Part shown: positions 1 through 7,458 of the stretch, piece by piece
Layout: each line of letters starts with the position of its first letter
How positions within the stretch are numbered: the stretch's first letter is position 1
Origin: Candidatus Methanomethylophilaceae archaeon
GTDB lineage: Archaea; Thermoplasmatota; Thermoplasmata; Methanomassiliicoccales; Methanomethylophilaceae
Assembly (NCBI GenBank): GCA_011620825.1
Contig: WOYN01000021.1
Location: 1-9,088 of the forward strand
Length of the DNA stretch: 9,088 bases
Direction: 5' to 3'
Translations under genes and position numbers: made by a program
The notes under the pieces: model-generated
The model's input: only the letters and a program-made list of their open reading frames with translations
The model's database searches: none
What the model was told of the DNA's origin: nothing

Positions 1-2
1 TA

Positions 3-818
3 ATATGCTGCACCCCTGCGCCAGTTAACCCTGCGACGCTTGTAGCGATGGACATCGCCGGAGCCGACGAGATATACAAGATAGGGGGGGCTCAGGCCGT
101 GGCGGCAATGGCCATGGGCACCGACAGCATACCCAAGGTCCAGAAAATCGTCGGCCCGGGAAACGTGTACGTGACCGCAGCGAAGATGATGCTCCGCAAC
201 GAGGTCGAGATAGATTTCCCTGCCGGGCCCAGCGAAATCGGGGTACTGGCGGATTCCAGCGCGGTATGCGACTATATTGCGGCAGACCTGATAGCGCAGG
301 CCGAGCACGACCCATCTTCCGCCAGTCTGTTGATAACGGACGATCCGGACATGCCGGACATCGTATGGGAAGCGATGGAGCGTATGATCGAAGGCCAGCC
401 CAGAAAGAGCACAATACTCAGGGCGTTGGAGAACTCAGGTTACATGGTGGCCGAAGATATGGACTCGGCCATCGACATAATGAACAGGATCGCTCCCGAA
501 CACCTTTCGATACAGACCTCCGATCCTATGGCCGCTCTCTCCAAGGTTAGGAATGCAGGATCGATATTCATCGGTCCCTATACGCCTGTGGCCGCCGGGG
601 ACTATGCTTCAGGAACCAACCACGTCCTGCCTACGGCGGGAAACTCTTCCACCGCATCCGGCCTGAACGTGGCCCACTTCCGCAAGACGTCCACCGTGCA
701 GATCCTGACCCGTGACGGGCTGGAATCGCTTGCGCCCACAATTGAAATTCTATCCACATCGGAAGGACTGCACGCGCACTGCGATTCAGTGAAGGTCCGC
801 TTCGACGATGCGGAGTGA
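3..818 (+). CDS. hisD: Histidinol dehydrogenase, 5'-truncated by the window edge
   Basis: This enzyme carries out the last two steps of histidine synthesis, the NAD-dependent four-electron oxidation of L-histidinol to L-histidine, in the cytoplasm with zinc. The frame is open from base 3, upstream of the first ATG at 48, and the residues there (a CTP start, then [18 protein letters not shown]) are internal family sequence. The gene therefore begins outside the window, and about 271 of roughly 430 residues remain. Key residues are present: the zinc-binding Gln and His of QAEHD (297-299 and 306-308), the catalytic Glu-His pair of APEHL (498-503), the zinc-binding Asp of GDYASGTNH (600-602), and the C-terminal His of the EGLHAH motif (777-779). 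A run of seven G at 84-90 does not break the frame. The stop TGA lies inside the ribosome-binding region of ppk, which suggests co-transcription. No other his genes are visible in the window. Confidence 0.96.
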   Translation: MCCTPAPVNPATLVAMDIAGADEIYKIGGAQAVAAMAMGTDSIPKVQKIVGPGNVYVTAAKMMLRNEVEIDFPAGPSEIGVLADSSAVCDYIAADLIAQAEHDPSSASLLITDDPDMPDIVWEAMERMIEGQPRKSTILRALENSGYMVAEDMDSAIDIMNRIAPEHLSIQTSDPMAALSKVRNAGSIFIGPYTPVAAGDYASGTNHVLPTAGNSSTASGLNVAHFRKTSTVQILTRDGLESLAPTIEILSTSEGLHAHCDSVKVRFDDAE

Positions 819-819
819 G
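812..819 (+). promoter_or_regulatory. Ribosome-binding site of ppk, overlapping the hisD stop
   Basis: GGAGTGAG lies at 812-819 and contains the hisD stop codon (816-818). Its GGAG core sits 7 nt before the ATG at 823 and 4 nt before the ATG at 820. This favours one of these starts over the in-frame ATG at 808, which has only a weak AAGGT at a longer distance. The arrangement suggests that ribosomes finishing hisD re-initiate on ppk. Confidence 0.6.
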
Positions 820-822
820 ATG

Positions 823-2892
823 ATGGACCATATAGATCTATACGACCCAAATCTATACATCAACAGGGAGCTCTCGTGGCTCGAGTTCAACAGGAGCTGC
901 CTGGACGAGGCGAACGACAAAGGTGTCCCGCTGCTCGAGCGCCTGAAGTTCCTGGCCATATGCTATGGCAATCTGGACGAGTTCTTCATGATACGCGTTC
1001 CCGGGATAGTTAACGGAATAGTTGCAGGCGCACCTATTTTAGACGCACCCGACATAGAGCACGACACCGTCCGTCTGCTGTCAAAGATCAATTCCAAGGT
1101 TGAGGAGCTGCTGAACGGATACAATGCCTGTTGGCTGGAACTGAGGTCCGAGCTCTCAAAAGCAGGGATAAGGATCCTGTCCATCGACGATCTTTCGGAC
1201 GAGCAGACAGAGGCCGTAGACTCGTTCTACAACGACCGCATCCATCCGCTCCTTACACCTCTGGCACTTGATGTTTCACATCCCTTTCCGTTCATTTCCA
1301 ACAACTCGATGAGCTTGGCGGTCAAGATGGAAGGGCCCAAGGGCCAGAGCATGTATGCGAGGATCAAGGTCCCCATCGGGCCCTTTGACCGTTTCGTACG
1401 CATTCCGTCTGAATCATCAGGTTTTGACTATATTCTGCTGGAGGACGTCGTGCGTCACAATGTGCACAAGCTTTTCCCCGGGTTCAAGATAAACGGCGTC
1501 TATGCGTTCAGGGTGACCAGGAACGCCGATACGAAGGTCACCATAGACGAGGCATGCGACCTCATGTCGGCGGTCGAGGAATCCATTGAGGGCAGGGGCA
1601 CCGGTTTCCCTGTCAGAATGGTCACCGAGTCGAGCATGCCTCGTGACATGGTCGAGCTTTTCGGCAAGAACTTAAATCTGAACTCGCAACAGATACACAG
1701 ATCTGTCTCTCCCTTGATGCTGAACAGCCTCTGGGAACTGTACGACCTGAACATTCCGGGACTTAAGGAGAAGGAGTTCAAGCCTTACTGTCCTCCGGAA
1801 CTTGCCGAGGGGTCGTCGATATTCGGTGCGATCGCCAAGAGGGATTGGATACTGTACCACCCGTATGAATCGTTCGGAATCATAGTCCGGTTCCTTCAGG
1901 AGGCCGCCCATGACCCGGCGGTGCAGAGCATCAAGATATGCCTTTATAGGATAGGCAAGGACCCCTCGATAATCCAGGCGCTTAAGGAGGCCAGGGAGAG
2001 AGGCAAGACCGTATCCGTGTTAATGGAGATCAGGGCCAAGTTCGATGAGACCAACAACATCCAGCTTGCAAAAAGCATGGAACAGCTGGGAATACACGTG
2101 GTCTTCGGACCGGTAGAACTCAAGGTCCATTCCAAGCTCCTTCAGGTGGTGCGTCTGGAGGGAGGGCATCTCGTCAGATATACCCACATGAGCTCCGGCA
2201 ACTACAACGTCAGTACCGCCAAGCAGTATGCCGACATATCGTTCCTAACGGTCAACGAAGATATCGGAGAGGATGTCGGAGAGCTGTTCAATTCGCTGAC
2301 TGGCTATTTCGGCCCTAAGGGATACAAACATCTGCTGGTGTCGCCCCTGAACCTTAAGTCTTCGCTCATTGACAAGATAAGCCGCGAAATCAGGCGCAAG
2401 GAGGAGACCGGCAGCGGATACATCGTGATGAAGGCCAACGGCCTTATCGATGCGGACATTATAGCCAGTCTCTACAGCGCATCGATAGCGGGCGTGAAGA
2501 TCGAGCTCAACATCCGCGGCCTATGCTGCCTGCGCCCCGGAATACCCGGTGTTTCGGAGAACATACGGGTCGTAAGGGTGGTCGACAGGTTTTTGGAGCA
2601 CGCGAGGATATACTATTTCGAGAACGGAGGGGACCCCGAGATGTACATGGGGTCTTCGGACATGATGCCGAGGAATCTCCTGGCGAGGGTCGAGACCTTG
2701 TTCCCTATTCTTGACAAGGACATGCTGATCTCGGTAAGGGACGACATCTTGCGCATCCATCTTTCCGATAACGTCAAGGCAAGCGAGCTTACCGCCGACG
2801 GTACGTATGTGCCGGCGGTCAGGAAGAAAAAGGACCCGTTGATCAGGTCGCAGAAGTGGCTGATCGACCACAGAGGGTGCTGGCATGGTTGA
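823..2892 (+). CDS. ppk1: Polyphosphate kinase (PPK1 family)
   Basis: PPK1 reversibly transfers the gamma-phosphate of ATP onto a growing inorganic polyphosphate chain through a phosphohistidine. With the start at 823 the protein is 689 residues, normal for the family. The N-terminal domain opens with YINRELSWLEFN and has NLDEFF with Asn50, the equivalent of the ATP-contacting Asn45 of E. coli. The C-terminal half shows the two phospholipase-D-like domains. Arg376 (CLYR) and Arg404 (EIRAKFDE) match E. coli Arg375 and Arg405. KVHSK carries His436, the expected phospho-acceptor, and YTHMSSGNYN carries His455, with the same 19-residue spacing as His435 and His454 in E. coli. FLEHARIYYF carries His593. 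No key residue is missing, so the enzyme should be active. It follows hisD directly and overlaps ppx by 8 bp. An alternative start at 808 would add five residues and overlap hisD by 11 bp. Confidence 0.97.
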   Translation: MDHIDLYDPNLYINRELSWLEFNRSCLDEANDKGVPLLERLKFLAICYGNLDEFFMIRVPGIVNGIVAGAPILDAPDIEHDTVRLLSKINSKVEELLNGYNACWLELRSELSKAGIRILSIDDLSDEQTEAVDSFYNDRIHPLLTPLALDVSHPFPFISNNSMSLAVKMEGPKGQSMYARIKVPIGPFDRFVRIPSESSGFDYILLEDVVRHNVHKLFPGFKINGVYAFRVTRNADTKVTIDEACDLMSAVEESIEGRGTGFPVRMVTESSMPRDMVELFGKNLNLNSQQIHRSVSPLMLNSLWELYDLNIPGLKEKEFKPYCPPELAEGSSIFGAIAKRDWILYHPYESFGIIVRFLQEAAHDPAVQSIKICLYRIGKDPSIIQALKEARERGKTVSVLMEIRAKFDETNNIQLAKSMEQLGIHVVFGPVELKVHSKLLQVVRLEGGHLVRYTHMSSGNYNVSTAKQYADISFLTVNEDIGEDVGELFNSLTGYFGPKGYKHLLVSPLNLKSSLIDKISREIRRKEETGSGYIVMKANGLIDADIIASLYSASIAGVKIELNIRGLCCLRPGIPGVSENIRVVRVVDRFLEHARIYYFENGGDPEMYMGSSDMMPRNLLARVETLFPILDKDMLISVRDDILRIHLSDNVKASELTADGTYVPAVRKKKDPLIRSQKWLIDHRGCWHG
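2873..2879 (+). promoter_or_regulatory. Probable ribosome-binding site of ppx within ppk
   Basis: GAGGGTG lies 5 nt before the ppx ATG at 2885, inside the last codons of ppk. It is a partial match to the anti-Shine-Dalgarno complement and supports translation of ppx from the ppk transcript. Confidence 0.4.
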
Positions 2893-4420
2893 CAGCAGGA
2901 CCGTCGGTTTCATAGATGTGGGGACGAATTCCATACATGTGCTGGTGACCCAGTTCTTCACAGACTCGGTGGGCACTCCGATTTTCGATGACAAGGAGTC
3001 CGTCAGGCTCGGCCAGAACCTGTTTGCAGAAGGCTACATAGACCAGGACACGATCGAGAGGACGAAACTGGTGATAGGGCGGTTCGTCAAGATAGCCAAA
3101 GACATGGGCGCAGAAGAGATATTCGCGTTCGCAACATGCGCCGCCCGCGAGGCATACAACAGGAACGAACTGCTGGAAGCGGCCTCGGAATCAGGCATAG
3201 ATCTGAGGATAATTTCGGGCATCGAGGAGGCCAGGCTTGTAGGGCTCGGGGTCTTCGGACCTTATGGACCGCCTGACAGGTGCGTAGATATAGACCTAGG
3301 CGGGGGAAGCACCGAGATCAATCTCTCCAAAGGCAGCGAAATGTTATTCTTGGACAGCCTGATGGCAGGCTCGGTGCGTTTCTCGTACGGGCTGGGGATA
3401 GACCAAAGCGGTGTCGTTTCCAAAGCCGACTACGGCAGGATACTCAGTGCGGTGGACAAGGTCGCCATCAACACGGCCAACAGGCTCCGGGAGATAGGTT
3501 TCGACCGGGCGGTGGGGTCGTCGGGGACCATGATAAACCTGGCCGAGATGTGCGCCGCCCGCAGGGACGGCGACTGCTCGTACATGACGCGCAAAGAGCT
3601 TTCGGAGCTAATGAGGGACCTGTGCGCAATGGACGAGGTGCATCGCCGCAACGTGCCCAGGATGAACCCGGGAAGGTCGGACATAATCATCGGAGGCGGA
3701 GCCATCGCCGAGGAGCTGATGTATCTTTTCGAGGTAGATAAGATATTCATAAGCGAACGCGGACTGAGAGAGGGAATGCAGTTCGACTATCTTCTGGGAA
3801 AGGGCAGGAAGGAGTTCAATCTGAGGCGATCGTCCGTGATGACCCTTGCCAGGCGTTGCGGGTTCAACGAGAAGCACGCTTTGCAGGTTAACACGCTCAC
3901 AATGCAGCTCTTCGACAGCATGAAGGACCTGGGCCTGCACTCCATGGACGGGGAGGTCAGGGAACTGCTCGGATATGCGGCGATCCTGCACGACATAGGC
4001 GAGTTCATCAGCTATAACAAGCACAACAGTCATTCCTACACCATAATTTCGAACTCCAACATGCCCGGTTTCTCGTCGACCGAACTGGAGGAGATGGCGC
4101 TCATGGCCAAGTTCCACCACAAACGCTTCCCGGGCGCCGGCCACAAGCTTCTGAAGGGGTTGCCCAAACAGCAGGTGAAGAATATCCGCTATTGCGCATT
4201 GATGCTGCGTATGGCCGATGTTCTGGACAGGCACAGGTCCTCTCCCGTCGACAGCATGCGCGTGCTCGCGGTCGGCGACAGCGTGCTGATAGATCTGAAG
4301 TCCAAGGAGGACCTGAGTATGGAGGTTTGGAAGCTCGAAGAGCTCTCCGAACCGTTCATGGACGTTTTCGGACGCGAGCTGAGGATCTGCGCTTCCGGGT
4401 GGGGAGACGTAAAAATCTAG
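2885..4420 (+). CDS. ppx: Exopolyphosphatase, Ppx/GppA family with C-terminal HD domain
   Basis: Ppx/GppA enzymes release phosphate from the ends of polyphosphate; some also hydrolyse pppGpp. The 511-residue protein has the actin/ASKHA-fold motifs in order: DVGTNS near residue 11, FATCAAREA near 81, SGIEEAR (Glu114 or Glu115 is the likely catalytic glutamate, as Glu121 in E. coli), DLGGGSTEI at 137-145, and a late IIIGGGAIAEE glycine motif before ISERGLREG. From about residue 310 the sequence changes to an HD-type helical domain with ILHDIGEF, where His369-Asp370 form the HD pair, followed by MAKFHHKRFPG. The length fits the long, two-part exopolyphosphatases rather than the roughly 300-residue short form. 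The gene overlaps ppk by 8 bp, so the polymer's synthetase and hydrolase are likely made together. Exopolyphosphatase is preferred over pppGpp phosphatase because of the ppk neighbour. The gene ends in TAG, with an in-frame TGA at 4436-4438. Confidence 0.93.
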   Translation: MVDSRTVGFIDVGTNSIHVLVTQFFTDSVGTPIFDDKESVRLGQNLFAEGYIDQDTIERTKLVIGRFVKIAKDMGAEEIFAFATCAAREAYNRNELLEAASESGIDLRIISGIEEARLVGLGVFGPYGPPDRCVDIDLGGGSTEINLSKGSEMLFLDSLMAGSVRFSYGLGIDQSGVVSKADYGRILSAVDKVAINTANRLREIGFDRAVGSSGTMINLAEMCAARRDGDCSYMTRKELSELMRDLCAMDEVHRRNVPRMNPGRSDIIIGGGAIAEELMYLFEVDKIFISERGLREGMQFDYLLGKGRKEFNLRRSSVMTLARRCGFNEKHALQVNTLTMQLFDSMKDLGLHSMDGEVRELLGYAAILHDIGEFISYNKHNSHSYTIISNSNMPGFSSTELEEMALMAKFHHKRFPGAGHKLLKGLPKQQVKNIRYCALMLRMADVLDRHRSSPVDSMRVLAVGDSVLIDLKSKEDLSMEVWKLEELSEPFMDVFGRELRICASGWGDVKI

Positions 4421-4585
4421 GTTCCGGAAGTAAAATGACCGCTGTTCGGGCTTTCTTCGGTCGGACTCTGCGATCATCCTCTTTTTCGGTCGCGGTGATT
4501 TGCTAGTAACCATTAAATTGAGGCAGAGTAATGTTAACCCCAGAAGCGGGATACCCCTTGCATGGATTAACGTCCGTTTCCCGCT
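4421..4585. other. Intergenic gap between convergent ppx and larE
   Basis: This 165-bp stretch separates two genes that converge. I see no open reading frame with family features, no tRNA-like arms and no TTC-containing T-loop motif. It holds the short T-run at 4482-4486 and an inverted repeat near the larE end. Its most likely role is transcription termination from both sides. Confidence 0.5.
4482..4486 (+). terminator. Possible T-run terminator downstream of ppx
   Basis: A five-T run follows CCTC about 60 nt after the ppx stop. Archaeal RNA polymerase can stop at short T-rich tracts, so this may end the hisD-ppk-ppx transcript. The run is short and no convincing hairpin precedes it. Confidence 0.2.
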
Positions 4586-4586
4586 T
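4544..4586. repeat. 8-bp perfect inverted repeat at the larE 3' end
   Basis: AAGCGGGA at 4544-4551 is the exact reverse complement of TCCCGCTT at 4579-4586, with 27 bp between the arms. The right arm ends on the first base of the larE stop codon (coding strand reads right to left). An RNA from either strand could fold into an 8-bp stem with a long loop. It could mark the 3' end of the larE transcript, but the long loop and lack of a strong T-tract make this uncertain. Confidence 0.3.
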
Positions 4587-5350
4587 TAAAATCCCTTATA
4601 TCCCTCGGGGTCGAACCTGAGGGATATCCCCTTTTCTTCGGCCCTCTCCTCGAGTTCGGGCCATGTTCTGTGGAGTGTTTCGATCTCCTCGGGCGAGGTC
4701 TGCACCAGCGCGCTTTTTCCATAATGGCGGAACCTTACCTGTCTGACGCCCGATATCTTGCGGATGGACATCTCCCATTCCTCGATATCCCTCAGCACGT
4801 CTTCGGTTATGACGGTGCCGCAGGGAATACGGGTGGCAAGGCAGGTATCTTTTATCAGACCGTCGGACCATTCTCTGGAAAGCACATGCTCCACCACGTC
4901 TTTACGGTCGACCTTCAGCGCCTCGAGCGGCCTGAAGATGAAGAGTTCGACGGCGGCCCTGTGACCCGGGCGGTCCTGGAAAAGGTCGTCGTAGTTGTCC
5001 CCGCATATGCAGTTCCCCGTCCCCAGTCCGACGGCCGCCGTCCTGACGGCCGAGTATACGGCCCTTTTGCAACGGTAGCAGCGGTCCGCCTCGTTCGCGT
5101 CCACTCCGGGCATGTCGTTCCAGTCCAGTTCGACGACCTCGAAGGGGATGCCGATGGACCCGGCAATCCTTTCGGCCTCGAACCTCTGCCTCCTGCTGAC
5201 GATGGGCATGTCCACAAAAACAGCCGTAACATCGTCAATGGAATTCACGCAGGCATCGGCCAGATAGGAACTGTCGAATCCTCCGGAGAATGCCAGCACT
5301 GCAGAGTTCATTTTTCCCAGATAATCGCAGACGTCTCTGAAACGGTCCAT
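4586..5350 (-). CDS. larE: LarE-type pyridinium dicarboxylate sulfurtransferase
   Basis: LarE adenylates pyridinium-3,5-biscarboxylic acid mononucleotide and then converts its carboxylates to thiocarboxylates, the second stage of nickel-pincer nucleotide synthesis. The 254-residue protein starts with the PP-loop ATP-binding motif AFSGGFDSS (SGGFDS at 22-27). It has the GDNYDDLFQDRPG segment (117-129) that matches the family's GxNxDDxxDxRPG, then TCLATRIPCGT (169-179) and RFRHYG. It carries Cys91 and Cys94 in RCYRCK plus Cys170 in TCLATR. A CxxC plus a third cysteine at the catalytic site is the pattern of the [4Fe-4S] LarE proteins described from Thermotoga and methanogens. The Lactobacillus-type enzyme instead sacrifices its own single cysteine. 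The gene is divergent from larB across a 56-bp promoter region, which supports the role. Nothing that looks like a Shine-Dalgarno precedes the ATG at 5350. A general PP-loop sulfurtransferase of another pathway is the alternative. Confidence 0.9.
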   Translation of the reverse strand: MDRFRDVCDYLGKMNSAVLAFSGGFDSSYLADACVNSIDDVTAVFVDMPIVSRRQRFEAERIAGSIGIPFEVVELDWNDMPGVDANEADRCYRCKRAVYSAVRTAAVGLGTGNCICGDNYDDLFQDRPGHRAAVELFIFRPLEALKVDRKDVVEHVLSREWSDGLIKDTCLATRIPCGTVITEDVLRDIEEWEMSIRKISGVRQVRFRHYGKSALVQTSPEEIETLHRTWPELEERAEEKGISLRFDPEGYKGF

Positions 5351-5406
5351 ATCAAAAATATCATTTCCGCGAATGTCTTTAACCCTTTGCCCGTATACAA
5401 GTACGT
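5351..5406. promoter_or_regulatory. Divergent larE/larB promoter region with a shared TTTAA element
   Basis: The spacer of 56 bp contains one TTTAA at 5378-5382, read as TTAAA on the other strand. Its edge is 25 nt before the larB ATG (5407) and 28 nt before the larE ATG (5350). This is the normal distance of an archaeal TATA box from a transcription start, so both transcripts may begin at or within a few bases of their start codons. No GGAGG-like site precedes either ATG, which agrees with leaderless messages. A GTATAC at 5393-5398 is too close to larB to serve as its TATA box. Confidence 0.5.
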
Positions 5407-6150
5407 ATGGATATCAGAGAAGTGTTGGAATCCTATAAGGCGGGCAGGATCGACGCGACGGAGGCGGAGAGATTTCTCCGTGTCGACTACAGAGAGTCGA
5501 TAGGAAACGATGTCAACATGGACCTGGGCAGGGAGATCAGGAAAGGAACGCCCGAGGTCGTCTATGCAAGGGCAAAGACGCCGGAGACCGTGGAGAGGAT
5601 ACTGCGCTCCGGGCGGAGACTTTTGGTCTCAGGGGCGACGGAGGGTCACTTCGAAGCGGCAGAGGGGATAGAAGGCGTGGAGCTCTATAGAGAATGCGGA
5701 TGCATCGTGGTCGGGGGATTTCCCGAAGAGAAGTACGGCCCGGTGGCCGTGATCACCGCAGGCACGTCCGACATACCCGTCGCCAAGGAGGCCGTGCTGA
5801 TGGCCCGCATGATGGGATGCTCGTGCATAGAACACTTTGACATCGGAGTATCTGGCCTTCACCGTCTGATCTTTCCGATGAAGGACGTCATATTGAAGAA
5901 CGTCGCGGCCGTCGTCGCGGTAGCGGGCATGGAAGGGGCACTGCCCACATTGATATCGTCTCTTTCCCCCGTGCCGGTGGTCGGAGTGCCCACATCGACC
6001 GGGTACGGCATGGGAGGGGACGGCATCGCCGCGCTCATGGGCATGCTGCAGTCCTGCTCTCCGGGCCTGAGCGTTGTGAACATCGACAACGGGATAGGCG
6101 CAGGAGCGGTGGCTGCGATGATAGCCAGGGGCAGGGTCTCCGAGATATGA
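5407..6150 (+). CDS. larB: LarB, pyridinium-3,5-biscarboxylic acid mononucleotide synthase
   Basis: LarB carboxylates the pyridine ring of nicotinic acid adenine dinucleotide and cleaves the phosphoanhydride, giving the dicarboxylated mononucleotide used by LarE. The 247-residue length is typical. The N-terminal part has a short helical region and GTPEVVYARAKTPE. The C-terminal half is the PurE-like domain, with ITAGTSDIPVAKEA, FDIGVSGLHRL, AVAGMEGALPTLISSL, VPTSTGYG and VVNIDNGIGAGA, all close to the family consensus. Cys217 in LQSCSPG lies where the substrate-binding cysteine (Cys221 of the Lactobacillus enzyme) is expected. The family was earlier annotated as AIR carboxylase or NCAIR mutase-like; the nearby larE argues for the Lar role. 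Neither larC, needed for nickel insertion, nor larA is in this window. The stop overlaps the nre start as ATGA. Confidence 0.94.
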   Translation: MDIREVLESYKAGRIDATEAERFLRVDYRESIGNDVNMDLGREIRKGTPEVVYARAKTPETVERILRSGRRLLVSGATEGHFEAAEGIEGVELYRECGCIVVGGFPEEKYGPVAVITAGTSDIPVAKEAVLMARMMGCSCIEHFDIGVSGLHRLIFPMKDVILKNVAAVVAVAGMEGALPTLISSLSPVPVVGVPTSTGYGMGGDGIAALMGMLQSCSPGLSVVNIDNGIGAGAVAAMIARGRVSEI

Positions 6151-7421
6151 GCGGACAGACGTTCTTCGATTCGATTGCGGAGTTGAACAAAACCGAGATA
6201 AAATCGGGGCTGTGCTCCATATGCAAGGGGTCACGAAGGCTGTGCGGAAAGGACAGATGCCCGCTCATGATCAGGTTCTATTCCCAGCAGAAGACGTTGC
6301 CGATGATAGACGCCAAGGACATGGCGGGGAGCAGTCCTCCAGCGGTGTTCGTGGGCAGGTTCGGATACCCCAAGGTGGACGTGGGCCCCCTCATACCTCC
6401 GGAGTTCGGTGATACTTCGATAATGGACACTCCCGAACGCTGGGTAGGCAAGAGCATAGACGAGATCGTCGATTTCAGGTTCAAGCTCGTCCGCGGAAAG
6501 ATCGGGATAGATGCGTACGATTTCAAAAAATCGGGCAAAGTGGTGGATGATATACAGGAGATCGCGCTGACCGAGTCTCCATTGGACATCGAGGCGGAGT
6601 TCTCGCACAAGCCCAGGGGACGCGTTATCATGGACGACGAGGTGCAGCCCTTCGGTCCGTCAGCGAGGATGACTTCCATGAGGAAGGGTAACGGAAGGTT
6701 CGAAAGGAATCTCGAGCGCAGCTTCTACGATACCGACATGAAAGCGGTGGACGCGGTGGTATCGTCCTACCGCAACGGAACTCTGATATCCGAGATAGAG
6801 AAGGCCTTTTCGGTAGGGACCATGGGGGTCGACAAGAGGCGCAGGTTCGTACCCACCAGATGGAGCATCACCGCTGTAGACGACATAATAGGCAAGGACC
6901 TGCTGGAGACGACGAGGTTCAACAATACCATCGACGACTACCGCATATACCAGTGGGAGCAGCTCGACAACCGCTGGTGCATCCTCATGATGCCTTGCAC
7001 GTGGAGGTACGAGCTGATCGAGGCGTGGTACCCCAACACGACCTGGAACCCTACAGGACGCACTATCGATATAATCAGCGACCACGAATTCTTCGAAGGC
7101 CGCAAGGAATATGCGCACATCGGAGGATGCTATTATGCGGCGAGGATGGCGGTCAACGAGCTGCTGATAAAAGAAAGGCGGACCGCCGGCGTGGTGATAT
7201 TCCGCGAGGCGCATCCAGGCTATGTTATGCCTGTCGGCGTGTGGAACGTCAGAGAGAACGTCAGAGAGGCCCTGCGCACTAAATACTATAGCTACGACAC
7301 CCTCGACAGGGCCATGGACCATGTGGACAGGGTGATGGACATTCCTAAGAAAACATGGGTTAACAATTCCGGTGTTCTGAAGGACTGGTACACCCAAAGG
7401 AGGATCGAGGATTATTACTGA
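6147..7421 (+). CDS. nre: Archaeal Nre DNA repair protein with zinc-binding motif and C-terminal PIP box
   Basis: Nre proteins are archaeal repair factors. In Haloferax, NreA acts with UvrABC and PCNA in survival of mitomycin C damage. The 424-residue protein begins with a four-cysteine motif, Cys23-X2-Cys26-X6-Cys33-X4-Cys38, in a CxxCxGxxxLCGxxxCP setting typical of the family and likely to bind zinc. The first domain continues with VFVGRFGYPKVDVGP and the second has TRWSITAVDD and a GGCYYAARMAVNELL segment, fitting the two conserved Nre domains (DUF650 and DUF651). The last eight residues, QRRIEDYY (417-424), fit the PCNA-interacting consensus Q-x-x-[ILM]-x-x-[FY]-[FY] and sit at the extreme C-terminus, as in characterised members. 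The start ATG overlaps the larB stop by 4 bp, so translation is probably coupled. The next gene is a radical SAM protein of the photoproduct lyase type, which fits a repair setting. The biochemical activity of the family is not established. Confidence 0.93.
   Translation: MSGQTFFDSIAELNKTEIKSGLCSICKGSRRLCGKDRCPLMIRFYSQQKTLPMIDAKDMAGSSPPAVFVGRFGYPKVDVGPLIPPEFGDTSIMDTPERWVGKSIDEIVDFRFKLVRGKIGIDAYDFKKSGKVVDDIQEIALTESPLDIEAEFSHKPRGRVIMDDEVQPFGPSARMTSMRKGNGRFERNLERSFYDTDMKAVDAVVSSYRNGTLISEIEKAFSVGTMGVDKRRRFVPTRWSITAVDDIIGKDLLETTRFNNTIDDYRIYQWEQLDNRWCILMMPCTWRYELIEAWYPNTTWNPTGRTIDIISDHEFFEGRKEYAHIGGCYYAARMAVNELLIKERRTAGVVIFREAHPGYVMPVGVWNVRENVREALRTKYYSYDTLDRAMDHVDRVMDIPKKTWVNNSGVLKDWYTQRRIEDYY
7399..7403 (+). 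promoter_or_regulatory. Shine-Dalgarno-like GGAGG at the end of nre
   Basis: AAAGGAGGATC contains a perfect GGAGG at 7399-7403. The nearest downstream in-frame candidate for the radical SAM gene is an ATT at 7411, 7 nt away; the first GTG is at 7459, too far for direct use. The bases also encode the Gln-Arg-Arg of the Nre PIP box, so the match may be chance. Confidence 0.3.
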
Positions 7422-7458
7422 CCTCCTTGACTTTACGCCGACCGACGAGTGGGACGGG

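Noticed and set aside
84..90. Run of seven G as a possible frameshift site in hisD
   Set aside because: The frame is continuous through it and encodes the conserved Gly-Gly of the IGGAQ motif.
808..822. ATG at 808 as the ppk start
   Set aside because: Possible, but the GGAGTGAG at 812-819 is correctly placed only for the ATGs at 820 or 823, and family proteins begin close to the residues after 823.
3608..4513. 301-codon open frame on the minus strand opposite ppx
   Set aside because: It lies antisense to well-conserved ppx and HD-domain codons, its product has no recognisable motif, and long antisense frames are common in G+C-rich genes.
4421..4585. tRNA or other small RNA gene in the ppx-larE gap
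   Set aside because: I looked for a T-arm, anticodon arm and CCA-type end and found no set that folds; only the inverted repeat and a T-run are visible.
4670..5503. 277-codon open frame on the plus strand opposite larE and into larB
   Set aside because: It covers the PP-loop gene antisense and then runs into larB in another frame; there is no family signature or promoter for it.
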